A program made the position numbers and the translations under genes. The notes under the pieces are model-generated. The model was not told the DNA's origin. It worked only from the letters and a program-made list of their open reading frames with translations, and ran no database searches. From contig NC_079487.1 in assembly GCF_020520425.1 (NCBI RefSeq), forward strand, positions 112,564,141 to 112,628,140: a DNA stretch of 64,000 nucleotides, written 5' to 3'. Positions within the stretch are counted from its first letter, which is position 1; each line of letters opens with the position of its first letter. Below, piece by piece: positions 53,815-64,000 of the stretch. The DNA is from Spinacia oleracea. Taxonomy: Eukaryota > Streptophyta > Magnoliopsida > Caryophyllales > Amaranthaceae.

Positions 53815-55240
53815 CTGATCTAATCTTATCTGATATGATCTGAACTGGTCTGATCTGAACTTATTGTTTCTGATCTGATCTGATCTGATTTTTCATAATT
53901 AAGATTTAAATAACAAAAACTACAATTATTAATATTTAAATGATTTACACGTAAAATACATTTTATTCAAATTTATAATATTGTTATAATTATAAATTAT
54001 TTATTTGACTTTAGTCATTATTTAACTATTTCATATATTAGATAGACTTGGAAATGGTTTGGATACATCAGTTCTAATCTGGACATAATTTGGATATACC
54101 GGTTTTGATATGGACATAATAGTCCTAACGGTTCTAATCTGGACGTATGGGTTCTGATTTCGAAAGATTGGTTCAGATTGGGACATAATCTGTACAGATC
54201 GGTTCTAATCTGGACATGATCTCTAATCTGGACATGATCTATATATACATATGGGTTCTGATCTGGATATTATTTGTACAGATCGATTCTAATTCGGACA
54301 TGATTGGCACATAGCAGTTCTGATCTAGCTGGACATAATGGTTCTGATTTGGACATGATCTGCACATACCGATCATACCAATTCTGATCTGGACATGAGT
54401 TGTACATATCGGTTTTTGTCTAGACATGATCTGCACATACCGATTCTGGTAATAATATAATGGTTCTGATTTGGACATGATGGTTCTAACCTGGACATGA
54501 TCTGCACTTACCGATCATATATACCAGTTCAAATCTGGACGTACATATCGGTTCAGATCTTGACATGATCTGTATAGATCAATTCTGATGTGGGTATATC
54601 GGTTCTGATATGAACATGATTAGTACTGGTTGGTTCTGATCTTCACATGTCGGTTCTGATCTGGACATGATCTGTACGGATTGGCTATGATCTGGACATA
54701 CAGGTCATAATATCGATACTCTAGACATGGTCAATAGAGATCGGTTCTGATCTAGACATGATCTTTACAAATTAGTTCTGATCTGGACATATCGATCTGA
54801 TCTGCACATAATGTCACTACAAGAAATTATACTATTAACGACGGGAAATCCCGTCGCGAAAGACCAATAATCGTTGATTAACGACGGGATTTCCTGTCGC
54901 GAACCCGTCATAAAAGGGGGCCGTCGTTAATAGAAATCCCGTCGTAAATCTGTCGTAAACCCGTCGTAAAAGACATTTGTGACAGTAATTCCCGTCATTG
55001 TTTGGTTGTTAGCCCTGTCGCAAAAGGCTTTTGCGACGGGATTTTTGACCCGTCGTAATTAGGTTGTCGTTAAAGATACAAATTCTTGTAGTGTGTGTAC
55101 ATATTGGTTCTGATCTGCATATAATTTGTACATATTATTTATTATCTGCACATGATGTGTGCAGACCAGTTATGATTTTGACATGATCTGATCATACCGA
55201 TTTGATCAGGACATATTAATTTAGATTTAGACAACAACAT
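53815..55240. repeat. degenerate satellite of GGTTCTGATCTGGACATGATC units
   Basis: Starts with a (GATCT)n-like block (53815-53890). From about 54040 units of about 25-40 bp, GGTTCTGATCTGGACATGATC then TGTACAGATC or GCACATACC, recur more than 20 times up to 54811 and resume after an inserted mini-CACTA (55097-55240). Open frames through it are repeat artefacts. Confidence 0.85.
54815..55093. mobile_element. mini-CACTA element, family copy B
   Basis: Starts CACTACAAGAAATTATAC, ends AAATTCTTGTAGTG, with a 3-bp target duplication TGT on both sides. The interior is dense in CGACGGGA/TCCCGTCG words. 279 bp, non-coding. It interrupts the satellite array. Confidence 0.88.
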
Positions 55241-56037
55241 TTTTCTTATTAGACGATAATTTACATCGCCGACCTGTTGAGGATAACAACGTTATCCTAG
55301 AGGATAATATGATACAATCTGAAATATTGTGACTCACATGCATGTTCTCATCGGTTTCTTTTGATCAAATGTAAGGCAAAATCAAACAACATCGTGGTCG
55401 TGGCTTTATCTTTGCTAACAATGATTATTTGTATCATATGTCAAAGAAAAAATAAAATATTGCAAAGAAAAGAAATTATGGTTTGAAGATATAACGACGT
55501 AATTATTATTTTGTGAAGGTTGAAGATATAACGTAATTAGTGCAAAGGAGTACCAAAAAGAAGGAAAAAAAAGGGTAATAGATCGATAAGGAAACAAATA
55601 AATGGAAATAAGAAGATTTTATTGTAGGGAAAAACTCACCTTAGTTAGTTATGAATAAGTTTTTTTTTTTTTTTTGATATTCAATTGCTTAAAATGCTCA
55701 TATAATGGTTGCTTAACCTGTGTATAAGGTGTATAAGTTGGAAAATTCATTATTTTTTATAATAAAATTAAAATTAAGTTGTTAAAAAGTCATACGACAT
55801 CTACAAAGATACGGAGTACTTAAATTTAACAAATATTATGTACATAACAACATTAACTTATATAAATATAAAATAAATTAAATTAATTAATAAATAATAA
55901 TACATAATTATTAATTATTAATTGATATTAATTATTAATTAATGTAATTATTAATTAATACTTCCTCCATTTTTTAATAATTGCACCATCTTGGTTTTAG
56001 AACTATTCTCATATTCTTAAATAGTTATTTTTTGTGA
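55241..56037. other. intergenic
   Basis: Very AT-rich, with TTAATTAATTATTAATTA blocks near 55870-55960. No gene or element end supported. Confidence 0.5.
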
Positions 56038-56045
56038 TTTATATA

Positions 56046-56948
56046 GGGGCTTACTATTTACCGCCCCATATTACTCAAAACCGCCCTAATATTTTACCCA
56101 TATACCCCCTTTATTTACCCCCTCATTTTAGCATTTACCATTATCCTTTACCTTTTCCCTTTTTACCGCCCACCCTAAACATAATGTGAAATAATTTTTA
56201 CATGGCCGAGACTACCGGTGGAACATCAAATTCACAAGAGGACTTTTTTTCGGAAAAAAAATTCAGAAACTTATGCATTTCTAGTTTGTACCATGGTACA
56301 GACTTATGAAGTTTAAGCCTGTACCATGGTACAGACTTATGAGTTTTGAGCTCCGACCATGGTATAGACTTATGTAGTTTAAGCTCGTACCATGGAAGGA
56401 GCTTAATTAAACTTCATAAGTGTATACCATGGTCGGAGCTCAAAACTCATAAGTCTATACTATTTAATGTTTTGATTTGTTGTTGAATTTGATGTAATTT
56501 GTTTCGGAGAAAAGATTAAGAGACTTATGCATCTTAAGCTTGTACCATGGTACAGCCTTATGAATTTTAAGCTCGTACCATGGCAGGAGCTTAAAATGCA
56601 TAAGTCTATGCCATGGTGTGAGCTTAAAATGCATAAGTCTATGCCATGGTGTGAGCTTAAAATGCATAAGTCTCTACCATGGTGTAAACTTAAAATGCAT
56701 AAGTTTGTGGAATCAAAATTAAATTAGTATTTTTTTAATTTATTGATTAATGTACTTATTGACAAATAAAATTGCTTGGTTTAAATAATTTTTTTTATGG
56801 GTGTATGGTGGTGGTTTGGATGAAGATACTTTATCTCTTCAAAATAGATGGGGTAATTAATTTGGGAGAAAAGTTTCATTATATAAGGATATTAAAGTAA
56901 AATAGTGGGGCGGTTTTGAGTAATGTGGGGCGGCTTTTAGCGCTCCAC
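56046..56948. mobile_element. TIR element with internal CCATGG array
   Basis: Imperfect inverted ends of about 50 bp share CCGCCCCATATTACTCAAAA. An 8-bp duplication TTTATATA flanks it (56038-56045, 56949-56956). At about 56278-56710 a 30-35 bp unit (CATAAGTCTATGCCATGG, then TGTGAGCTTAAAATG) repeats at least 12 times, some units inverted. Both strands stay open through the array, giving repetitive frames that I do not regard as genes. An 8-bp duplication would fit a hAT or Mutator-like origin. Confidence 0.78.
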
Positions 56949-56956
56949 TTTATATA

Positions 56957-57360
56957 TAAGGAAAAATATACATTCATGTGAGATCTTGTTAGATTCGTCT
57001 CAAAATATACTTTCAAATTATCAAATTGTTATAATTTTTTAAAATGTATAATAAGAGATATTAGTGGTTAAAAAAGTGCATTGACAAGCGTGAAATCTCA
57101 GATGGTGCAATTAAAAAAAAGGAGGAAGTATTAGTTATTAATTAATAATATTATTATGACGGAGTATTATTTATTTATTATAATTAATGATTAATAATTA
57201 TTAACAATTATTAATTAATACTACGTATGAATCAGTAATTATTAATTATTAATTAATAAATAATAATAACAAATTAACGAAGTACTCCGTAGTAATTAAT
57301 AATAAATTAATAGTAAATAATAATTTATATATAATAATAATATAAATGATAGTAATAATG

Positions 57361-57419
<59 letters not shown>

Positions 57420-57439
57420 TAAAAATAGTAATAATAATA
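56957..57439. repeat. AT-rich spacer with (AAT)n and TTAATTAATT blocks
   Basis: Low-complexity TTAATTATTAA sequence followed by (TAA)n/(AATA)n at about 57345-57439, which borders the first LINE 3' end. Confidence 0.7.
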
Positions 57440-57619
57440 ATGTTGTTGCATTGTTGAAGCGGGTTCAGAAGTTCTCTAGGACTCATGACATAGGGGCTCG
57501 TGCTACTACTCATGTTTTTTACCAGGATAGACTTTGCTATAGATAGGGGAGTGGGGGCCCAGATTGTATCTCGGCTTCTCACTAATTATTTTTAAAATGT
57601 TTGACTTTGTTAGGATTTG

Positions 57620-57620
<1 letters not shown>
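57440..57620 (+). pseudogene. LINE 3'-end fragment 1
   Basis: Encodes the C-terminal end of a repeated plant LINE-type protein (LLKRVQKFS, DIGARATTHVF with a frameshift, GVGAQIVSRLLTNYF) plus a short 3' UTR ending TTGTTAGGATTTGA, then (TAA)n. 5'-truncated. Confidence 0.7.
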
Positions 57621-57650
<30 letters not shown>

Positions 57651-57651
<1 letters not shown>

Positions 57652-57752
57652 CGTTCTTTTCTTTTTCATCGTTTGTGTTTTGCTTTGAATAAGGGTGTCG
57701 GAGCCCAATTAGTGGCTAGGCTCCCATCCAACTTTGTGTAATCGTTTCTTTA
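57651..57752 (+). pseudogene. LINE 3'-end fragment 2
   Basis: A 100-bp fragment with NKGVGAQLVARLPSNFV-like coding and a short 3' UTR, again followed by (TAA)n. It belongs to a subfamily different from fragment 1. Confidence 0.55.
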
Positions 57753-57797
57753 TTATAATAATAATAATGATAATAATAAAAAAAATTAAAAAAATAA

Positions 57798-57846
<49 letters not shown>

Positions 57847-57847
<1 letters not shown>

Positions 57848-58425
57848 CGGCATAATGTGGTACGGGATACCCTTGCGGTGTCATGTGCTGGCATCGTGGG
57901 TATTAAACATCGGCATAATGTGATACGGGATACCCTTGTTGATGTTTGTTATCGCTCTGGGATTTCAGCGTGGAAAGAGGTTGATATTGGTCTATCTGGA
58001 GGGAACGAGGGGGCTCTCCGACCAGCAGACGTGTTGCTCTACTCTTGGGATCGGGCTGTGATGTGTGTGTGGACTTGACGGGATCATCCCCTTTGACACA
58101 GTCTGGGTTGGCTGGATTTGTCCCGGGCCGGGTTGTGGCTGATGCGGCTATTCGGAAGCGGGTCAAGTACGAAGCACGTTGTAGGGCCATTGGTTATGGC
58201 TTTCTTCCGTTCTCTTTCTCTTCTTTGGGGGAGCTGGATAAGGATGTTGTAGCGTTGCTGAAGCGGATTCAGAAGTTTTCTACGACACAGGACATTGGGG
58301 CTCGTGCTGCTACTCATATTTTCACCAGGATAGGCTTTGCTATAGCCAGGGGAGTGGGGGCCCAGATTGTATCTCGGCTTCCCACTAATTATTTGTAAAA
58401 TATTTGACTTTGTGAGCATTTGATT
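57847..58425 (+). pseudogene. LINE 3'-end fragment 3 (longest)
   Basis: Reads SCAGIVGIKHRHNVIRDTLVD, ISAWKEVDIGL, LRPADVLLYSWD, then by frameshift DVCVDLTGSSPLTQSGLAGF, VKYEARCRAIGYGFLPFSFS and ARGVGAQIVSRLPTNYL with a stop. The spacing of the PAD and CVDLT motifs recalls the PD-(D/E)XK endonuclease fold found C-terminally in some non-LTR elements; that link is inference. A 28-bp piece (GGCATAATGTG..GATACCCTTG) is duplicated at its 5' end, as after template switching. A (TAA)n tail follows. Confidence 0.7.
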
Positions 58426-60239
<1,814 letters not shown>

Positions 60240-61017
60240 TAGGCGGCAAATGAGCCGAGCCGAGCCGGTCAATAAAATAATCGGGATCGGGCTCGTTTAA
60301 AGCTCGTTCATGTTCGTTCATTTATTAAACGAGCCGAGCTTGAACAACTTTTGAAACTCGCTTAATAAACGAGCTTGAACATGAACATATGTATGCTCGT
60401 TCATTTAAGTTCATGAACAACTCGTTCATTTATGTTCATGAACAACTCGTTCATTTATGTTCGTGAACAAGCTCGTCTACTTATGTTATGTATCATATGT
60501 ACCATATATACGCTTTTTAAATATTGATAAAAATCATGTTTTGACTTTTGACATCTAGTTATGGTATGTATCATATGTACCATATATACTCGCTTGAGGA
60601 GCTGAGTATTCTGTAGGACATAATTTAAGTTTTTATAATGTTATTTAGGATTGTTAATTTAAATTATTAGTTTGTTTATCAAATAAAGTAATGTACTTTA
60701 ATCTTTATTACGGAGTATTAGATATGATTATAAATTGTTAGATTTTCAAGTGGTTAAACTCTAAAGCTCGTTTAAGAAAACTCGTTTTAGAAAGCTCGTT
60801 CATGAAAAAAGCTCGTTTATAAACTTGGCTCGATTAATAAATGAGTCGTTCACGAACAGTTCGCGAACACAAAATCTCTCAAACGAACCGAGTTTGGACA
60901 AATTTTTGAGCTCCGTTGAAAGCCTGGGCTCGGCCTCGAGCTCGTATAAGTTAAATGAACATGAACATGAACAGAGAAATACTCGGCTCGGCTCGGCTCG
61001 GCTCGTTTGCACCCCTA
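60240..61017. mobile_element. non-autonomous hAT element (778 bp)
   Basis: Ends TAGGCGGCAAATGAGCCGAG and, inverted, TAGGGGTGCAAACGAGCCGAG. An 8-bp target duplication ATTATATA/ATTACATA (one mismatch) flanks it. Subterminal GAGCTCG, GTTCATGAAC and GGCTCGGCTCG words are abundant in both orientations. No transposase. Confidence 0.85.
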
Positions 61018-61025
61018 ATTACATA

Positions 61026-61496
61026 AATGAAAAAAAAAATTGACAACCTACCTACGTTTTGAGTAGGAGTACGTTGTTATATTTCTACTGTATAAGGGAA
61101 CGCATGAGGCGGCGTAAATAGTGATTGTTTATTTTACCTTTTATTAAAATTAAAAATAAATTAAACACAAAAGTATTTGATATTAAAATATAAAAGAGAA
61201 TTAATTTAAAAATATATACTAAAATCACAAACTATTAAAACTAAGAAAAAAATATAAAAAGGGGCAAAAAGAAATTACCTACATAAATATTATTCTGTGT
61301 ACGTTTTTAAATTACAATCACTCATCGCGTGTATAGAAAACTAGCTTTGATTAAGTGATCTCCTTAAAAGGGGTGACAATCTAAGGTGTAAGACGTACTA
61401 TTACGTGTAATTATATATAGTAATCCGTACTACTACGTACGTGTGATCGATGATTAGATCAACATGTTTTGTACGTACGTAATTAGATGCTTAATC
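61026..61496. other. intergenic
   Basis: AT-rich spacer between the hAT element and a CACTA end. Nothing recognised. Confidence 0.45.
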
Positions 61497-61800
61497 CACT
61501 AGTGCAAAAACATTTAATTGCATCGCTGCATTTGCATCGCCAATCTAAACATGTGACGCAAATGATAAATTTTAGCATAAAATTTAGTCATTTGCGTCGC
61601 AGCTTTATTAAACAGCGAGGCAAATGACTCTAAAATGCTCCCAGAGTCATTTGCGTCGCAGATTAGTAAAACAGCGACGCAATTTAATCAATCAAGTGCG
61701 TCGCAGTTTTATTAATCTGCGACGCAAATGACTCTGAAAACATCTTAGAGTCATTTGCCTCGCAGTTTAATAAAGCTGCGACGCACAGGTGTTTGTGAAT
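61497..61800 (+). mobile_element. left terminus of a CACTA transposon
   Basis: Starts CACTAGTGCAAAAACATTT. Subterminal units ATTTGCGTCGCAGATTAGTAA and their inverse GCTGCGACGCAAATGACTC alternate about six times at roughly 40-60 bp spacing. The right terminus is not in the window. Confidence 0.75.
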
Positions 61801-64000
61801 TTAATTTTTTCTCAAATTTGCGCTCACCTTTTAATTGTTTTCTTCAATATTCTGACTTGCTCCAAATGACCTAAATCTATCGAAACCAGTTAAGCTCAAT
61901 ATTCACCCTTCCGTTTACCAGCTTCACTGCCGTCGTCTTCCCTCCTTCTGCGTCGTTCTCTCCTTCCCCTGCGCCGTTCAACTTGTTGTTCGTTCTCCTC
62001 TTCAACCTGCTGCTCGTTCTCTTCTTCCCCTGCGTCGTTCAACTCAAACTAATCAGTGTCGCTGCTCCGTGTTAACGCCGCCTTCCACGGCAGCCGCCCA
62101 CGCCGCCGCCCACTCCTCCGCTCCTGGTCACTGTCTTCTCTCCTCTCCTAGGTATATTTAAAGATTGAATTTTAATTTTGATATTAAGATTGAATTTTTG
62201 TGGATATTGAATTTTAATTGTTCATTTTAATTTGAATTGTGCATTGTCTCTTGACTGTTAAGGTTTTGAGTTCGTTTGATTTTTGACGGAAAAATGCACT
62301 GATAATTCTTAGAATTTCGTTGTTTAGAATTTTACTTTTTTGGCATTGGACTACTATTCTGTAGGTTTTAGGCACGGAATTGCTATTATTTTGTGAGATT
62401 TGGATGTATTTGGGAGAAATGTGTTATGATTTTGATTGTTGTTTAAATTAATTTTCAGCTTTACCCTTATATCCTTGTAGTATTGGTCTTCTGACTTGTA
62501 TTGGTCTGGTTTCCTGAAAAAATCAAAATGTTGAGAGTGAAGTGCAATTTCTCTTGCTGCAATATATTTTTTATATCATCAAATGTATGGATAATATTAA
62601 TGCAATTTGCCAAATTCGGTTGCTCTCATTTTTGTACTCCATGTTTTAATTGGGAACTTGTGAAGAAACCCTTTCGTTGGCAACTTGGCATTATTTTCTT
62701 TATTTTTCTTTCAGGTAAAGAGCTTCACTATTATTTTCTGTTATGTTAAATACTAGATGTTGTTAAGGTCCCGTAAGGATTTTCATGTGGTTGCCACAGA
62801 AGCTGTTTGGTAATATGTGCTTGAATATTACGTATACTACCTCCGTAGATGCTGAAGATAACATACAAGAGTTGTTTGTGTTAGGTGTAGAAGCAATCCC
62901 GGATTGACAGAGGTTTCCTCTAGTTCTGTTGGCTTCTCCTTTTTGTGTTCTTGTTTTATTTATTTTCTTCAAATTTTGTGAAGACTTAACAAAAGATAGT
63001 TGTCGAACACTTGCATATCATTGCATTGAACATGATCGAACACTGTAATTTTCAATTGTTGTTGGTAATTAGATCACGAAACTGGTGATTTGGCAATTAG
63101 ACATGTAACCAATGTATAAATTTCGTAGTTATGAAGTGGACTCGGAGCAGTTGTCTTGGCATATGCTCCTTTTGGTGATTAAAGTTTCTACACGACCTTT
63201 CTTTCTGTGGCAATTTGGAATTACTTATTAGTTACAATCGTTGTCAGAAACTCTGTGGAGTTGGATGTTTTAATAGTGATTTATCGCTTTTTAAATTGGA
63301 GTTCACTCTTTGAATAATCTATAATATGTAGACAGGGCACTGACGTGTCTCTGAAGGATCTTGACTACCTTTTGTCTCTACTTGAGGAAAAGAAGAGAAA
63401 GATGGCCGGAGCAAGAAGAAGCTAGGGTTTGAAGCCAGTAAACTCGCTAAGAATACAAGGAAATGGTTAAGATTGAAGCCAGTAAACTCGCTAAGAAGCA
63501 TCCACGTGTCTTGCAGATGGAATGAGCTACTAGGACGGTGGTTGACTGGTACTTTCATTCCGGCAGAAATATTAAAAGTACAAGAGGTTGTGTCAATGAG
63601 ATCAATCAGTATATTTCGCAACATAATCAGCTTTTGTTGGATCACATAACTGACCTTTGGAGCTCTCTGATGCCCAGTTTGTGTTCTGTGATGTTTACCA
63701 AGGCTTCATGCGTATCTTGTCCAACCCTAAACACTATGGTAAGCACTTTCATTACATTACATTGGTGGAACTGTTTTTAACCTATGATCTTGTAACAATG
63801 TTGGTTATAATGTTGTACAATACTTAGTGTTACTTATGCAGTTATATATGCATAATTATGTCTCTAAGCTGATTCTGTTGTGATGTTGGTAGTGATGGTA
63901 TGTGAATTTTTGGGTGGTAGGCATCAAGGAAACAAGAGGAGCATGTTGTGGAATAGGGTGGCATGGAGCAGCATCGGGGTGCGACACCATGGAGATGGTT
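61801..64000 (+). other. interior of the CACTA element or adjacent unknown transcription unit
   Basis: At about 61880-62150 a CT- and CCG-rich stretch resembles a 5' leader, ending at CTCTCCTAG|GTATAT (a possible splice donor). Further on, short open stretches such as 63538-63780 (VDWYFHSGRNIKS, INQYISQHNQLLLDHITDLW) look protein-like and could be transposase exons, but I cannot place them in a family. The element or gene runs past the window end. Confidence 0.35.

Noticed and set aside
54239-54478. 79-residue frame with repeated 'SEPLYYYQN'-like motifs (-)
   Set aside because: A reading of the GGTTCTGATCTGGACATGATC satellite, not a gene.
13362-55240. Arrays with regular spacing that might suggest CRISPR (13.4, 21.4, 54-55 kb)
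   Set aside because: Units are diverged end to end, without constant repeats and unique spacers, and the genome is eukaryotic.
56464-56727. Open frames on both strands with repeated KLxPWxxLMHF and ELKMHKSMPWC motifs
   Set aside because: They are translations of the CCATGG minisatellite; both strands being open at once is a property of the repeat unit.

Overview
The window is nuclear DNA from a flowering plant. Evidence for this: spliced genes with GT..AG introns, a RopGEF gene, a DIR1-type lipid-transfer protein, nuclear tRNA-Pro genes, and dense plant transposons (Stowaway, hAT, CACTA, mariner, Helitron, Tat-type Ty3/gypsy, LINE and SINE). Base composition is AT-rich. A eudicot, perhaps an Amaranthaceae-type Caryophyllales species, is my guess; the species cannot be fixed from the sequence alone.

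Host genes lie in the first 13.3 kb: the 3' half of a RopGEF gene (+), two tRNA-Pro(AGG) copies (-) separated by a hAT insertion, a four-helix membrane-protein gene (+), a two-exon DIR1-like lipid-transfer-protein gene (+), and a five-exon gene (-) for a small serine-rich plant protein ending in an RGNWWQGSxYY motif. MITE-type elements and a decayed LINE lie between them.

14.7-26.3 kb is one complete Tat-lineage Ty3/gypsy retrotransposon. Its two 426-bp LTRs differ at one position and it is flanked by a 5-bp target duplication (CGAGT). It has an uninterrupted gag-pol reading frame and a tandem-repeat 3' region. It also carries a separate five-exon antisense gene with its own TATA box, broken by one TAG codon.

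27.7-36.2 kb is a non-autonomous Helitron (minus orientation) inserted in a MITE. Its junctions can be rejoined into an intact MITE repeat unit. It carries pieces of at least four unrelated host genes: a papain-like cysteine protease, a CIP1-like coiled-coil protein, CTP synthase, and a chloroplast-ribonucleoprotein-type RRM.

38.9-45.2 kb is a 6.2-kb mariner-like element with TA target duplications and matching termini. Its DD39D transposase has one in-frame stop. It also has a convergent second transcription unit of unknown function and, between the two, at least seven imperfect hairpins. This unit is the best candidate for something not yet described.

The remaining 19 kb is gene-poor. It holds CACTA termini and mini-CACTA elements, two SINEs with target duplications, Stowaway and hAT elements, satellite-like arrays, a LINE RNase H relic, and four LINE 3' ends strung together through their (TAA)n tails. 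No CRISPR array, operon or prokaryotic feature is present.
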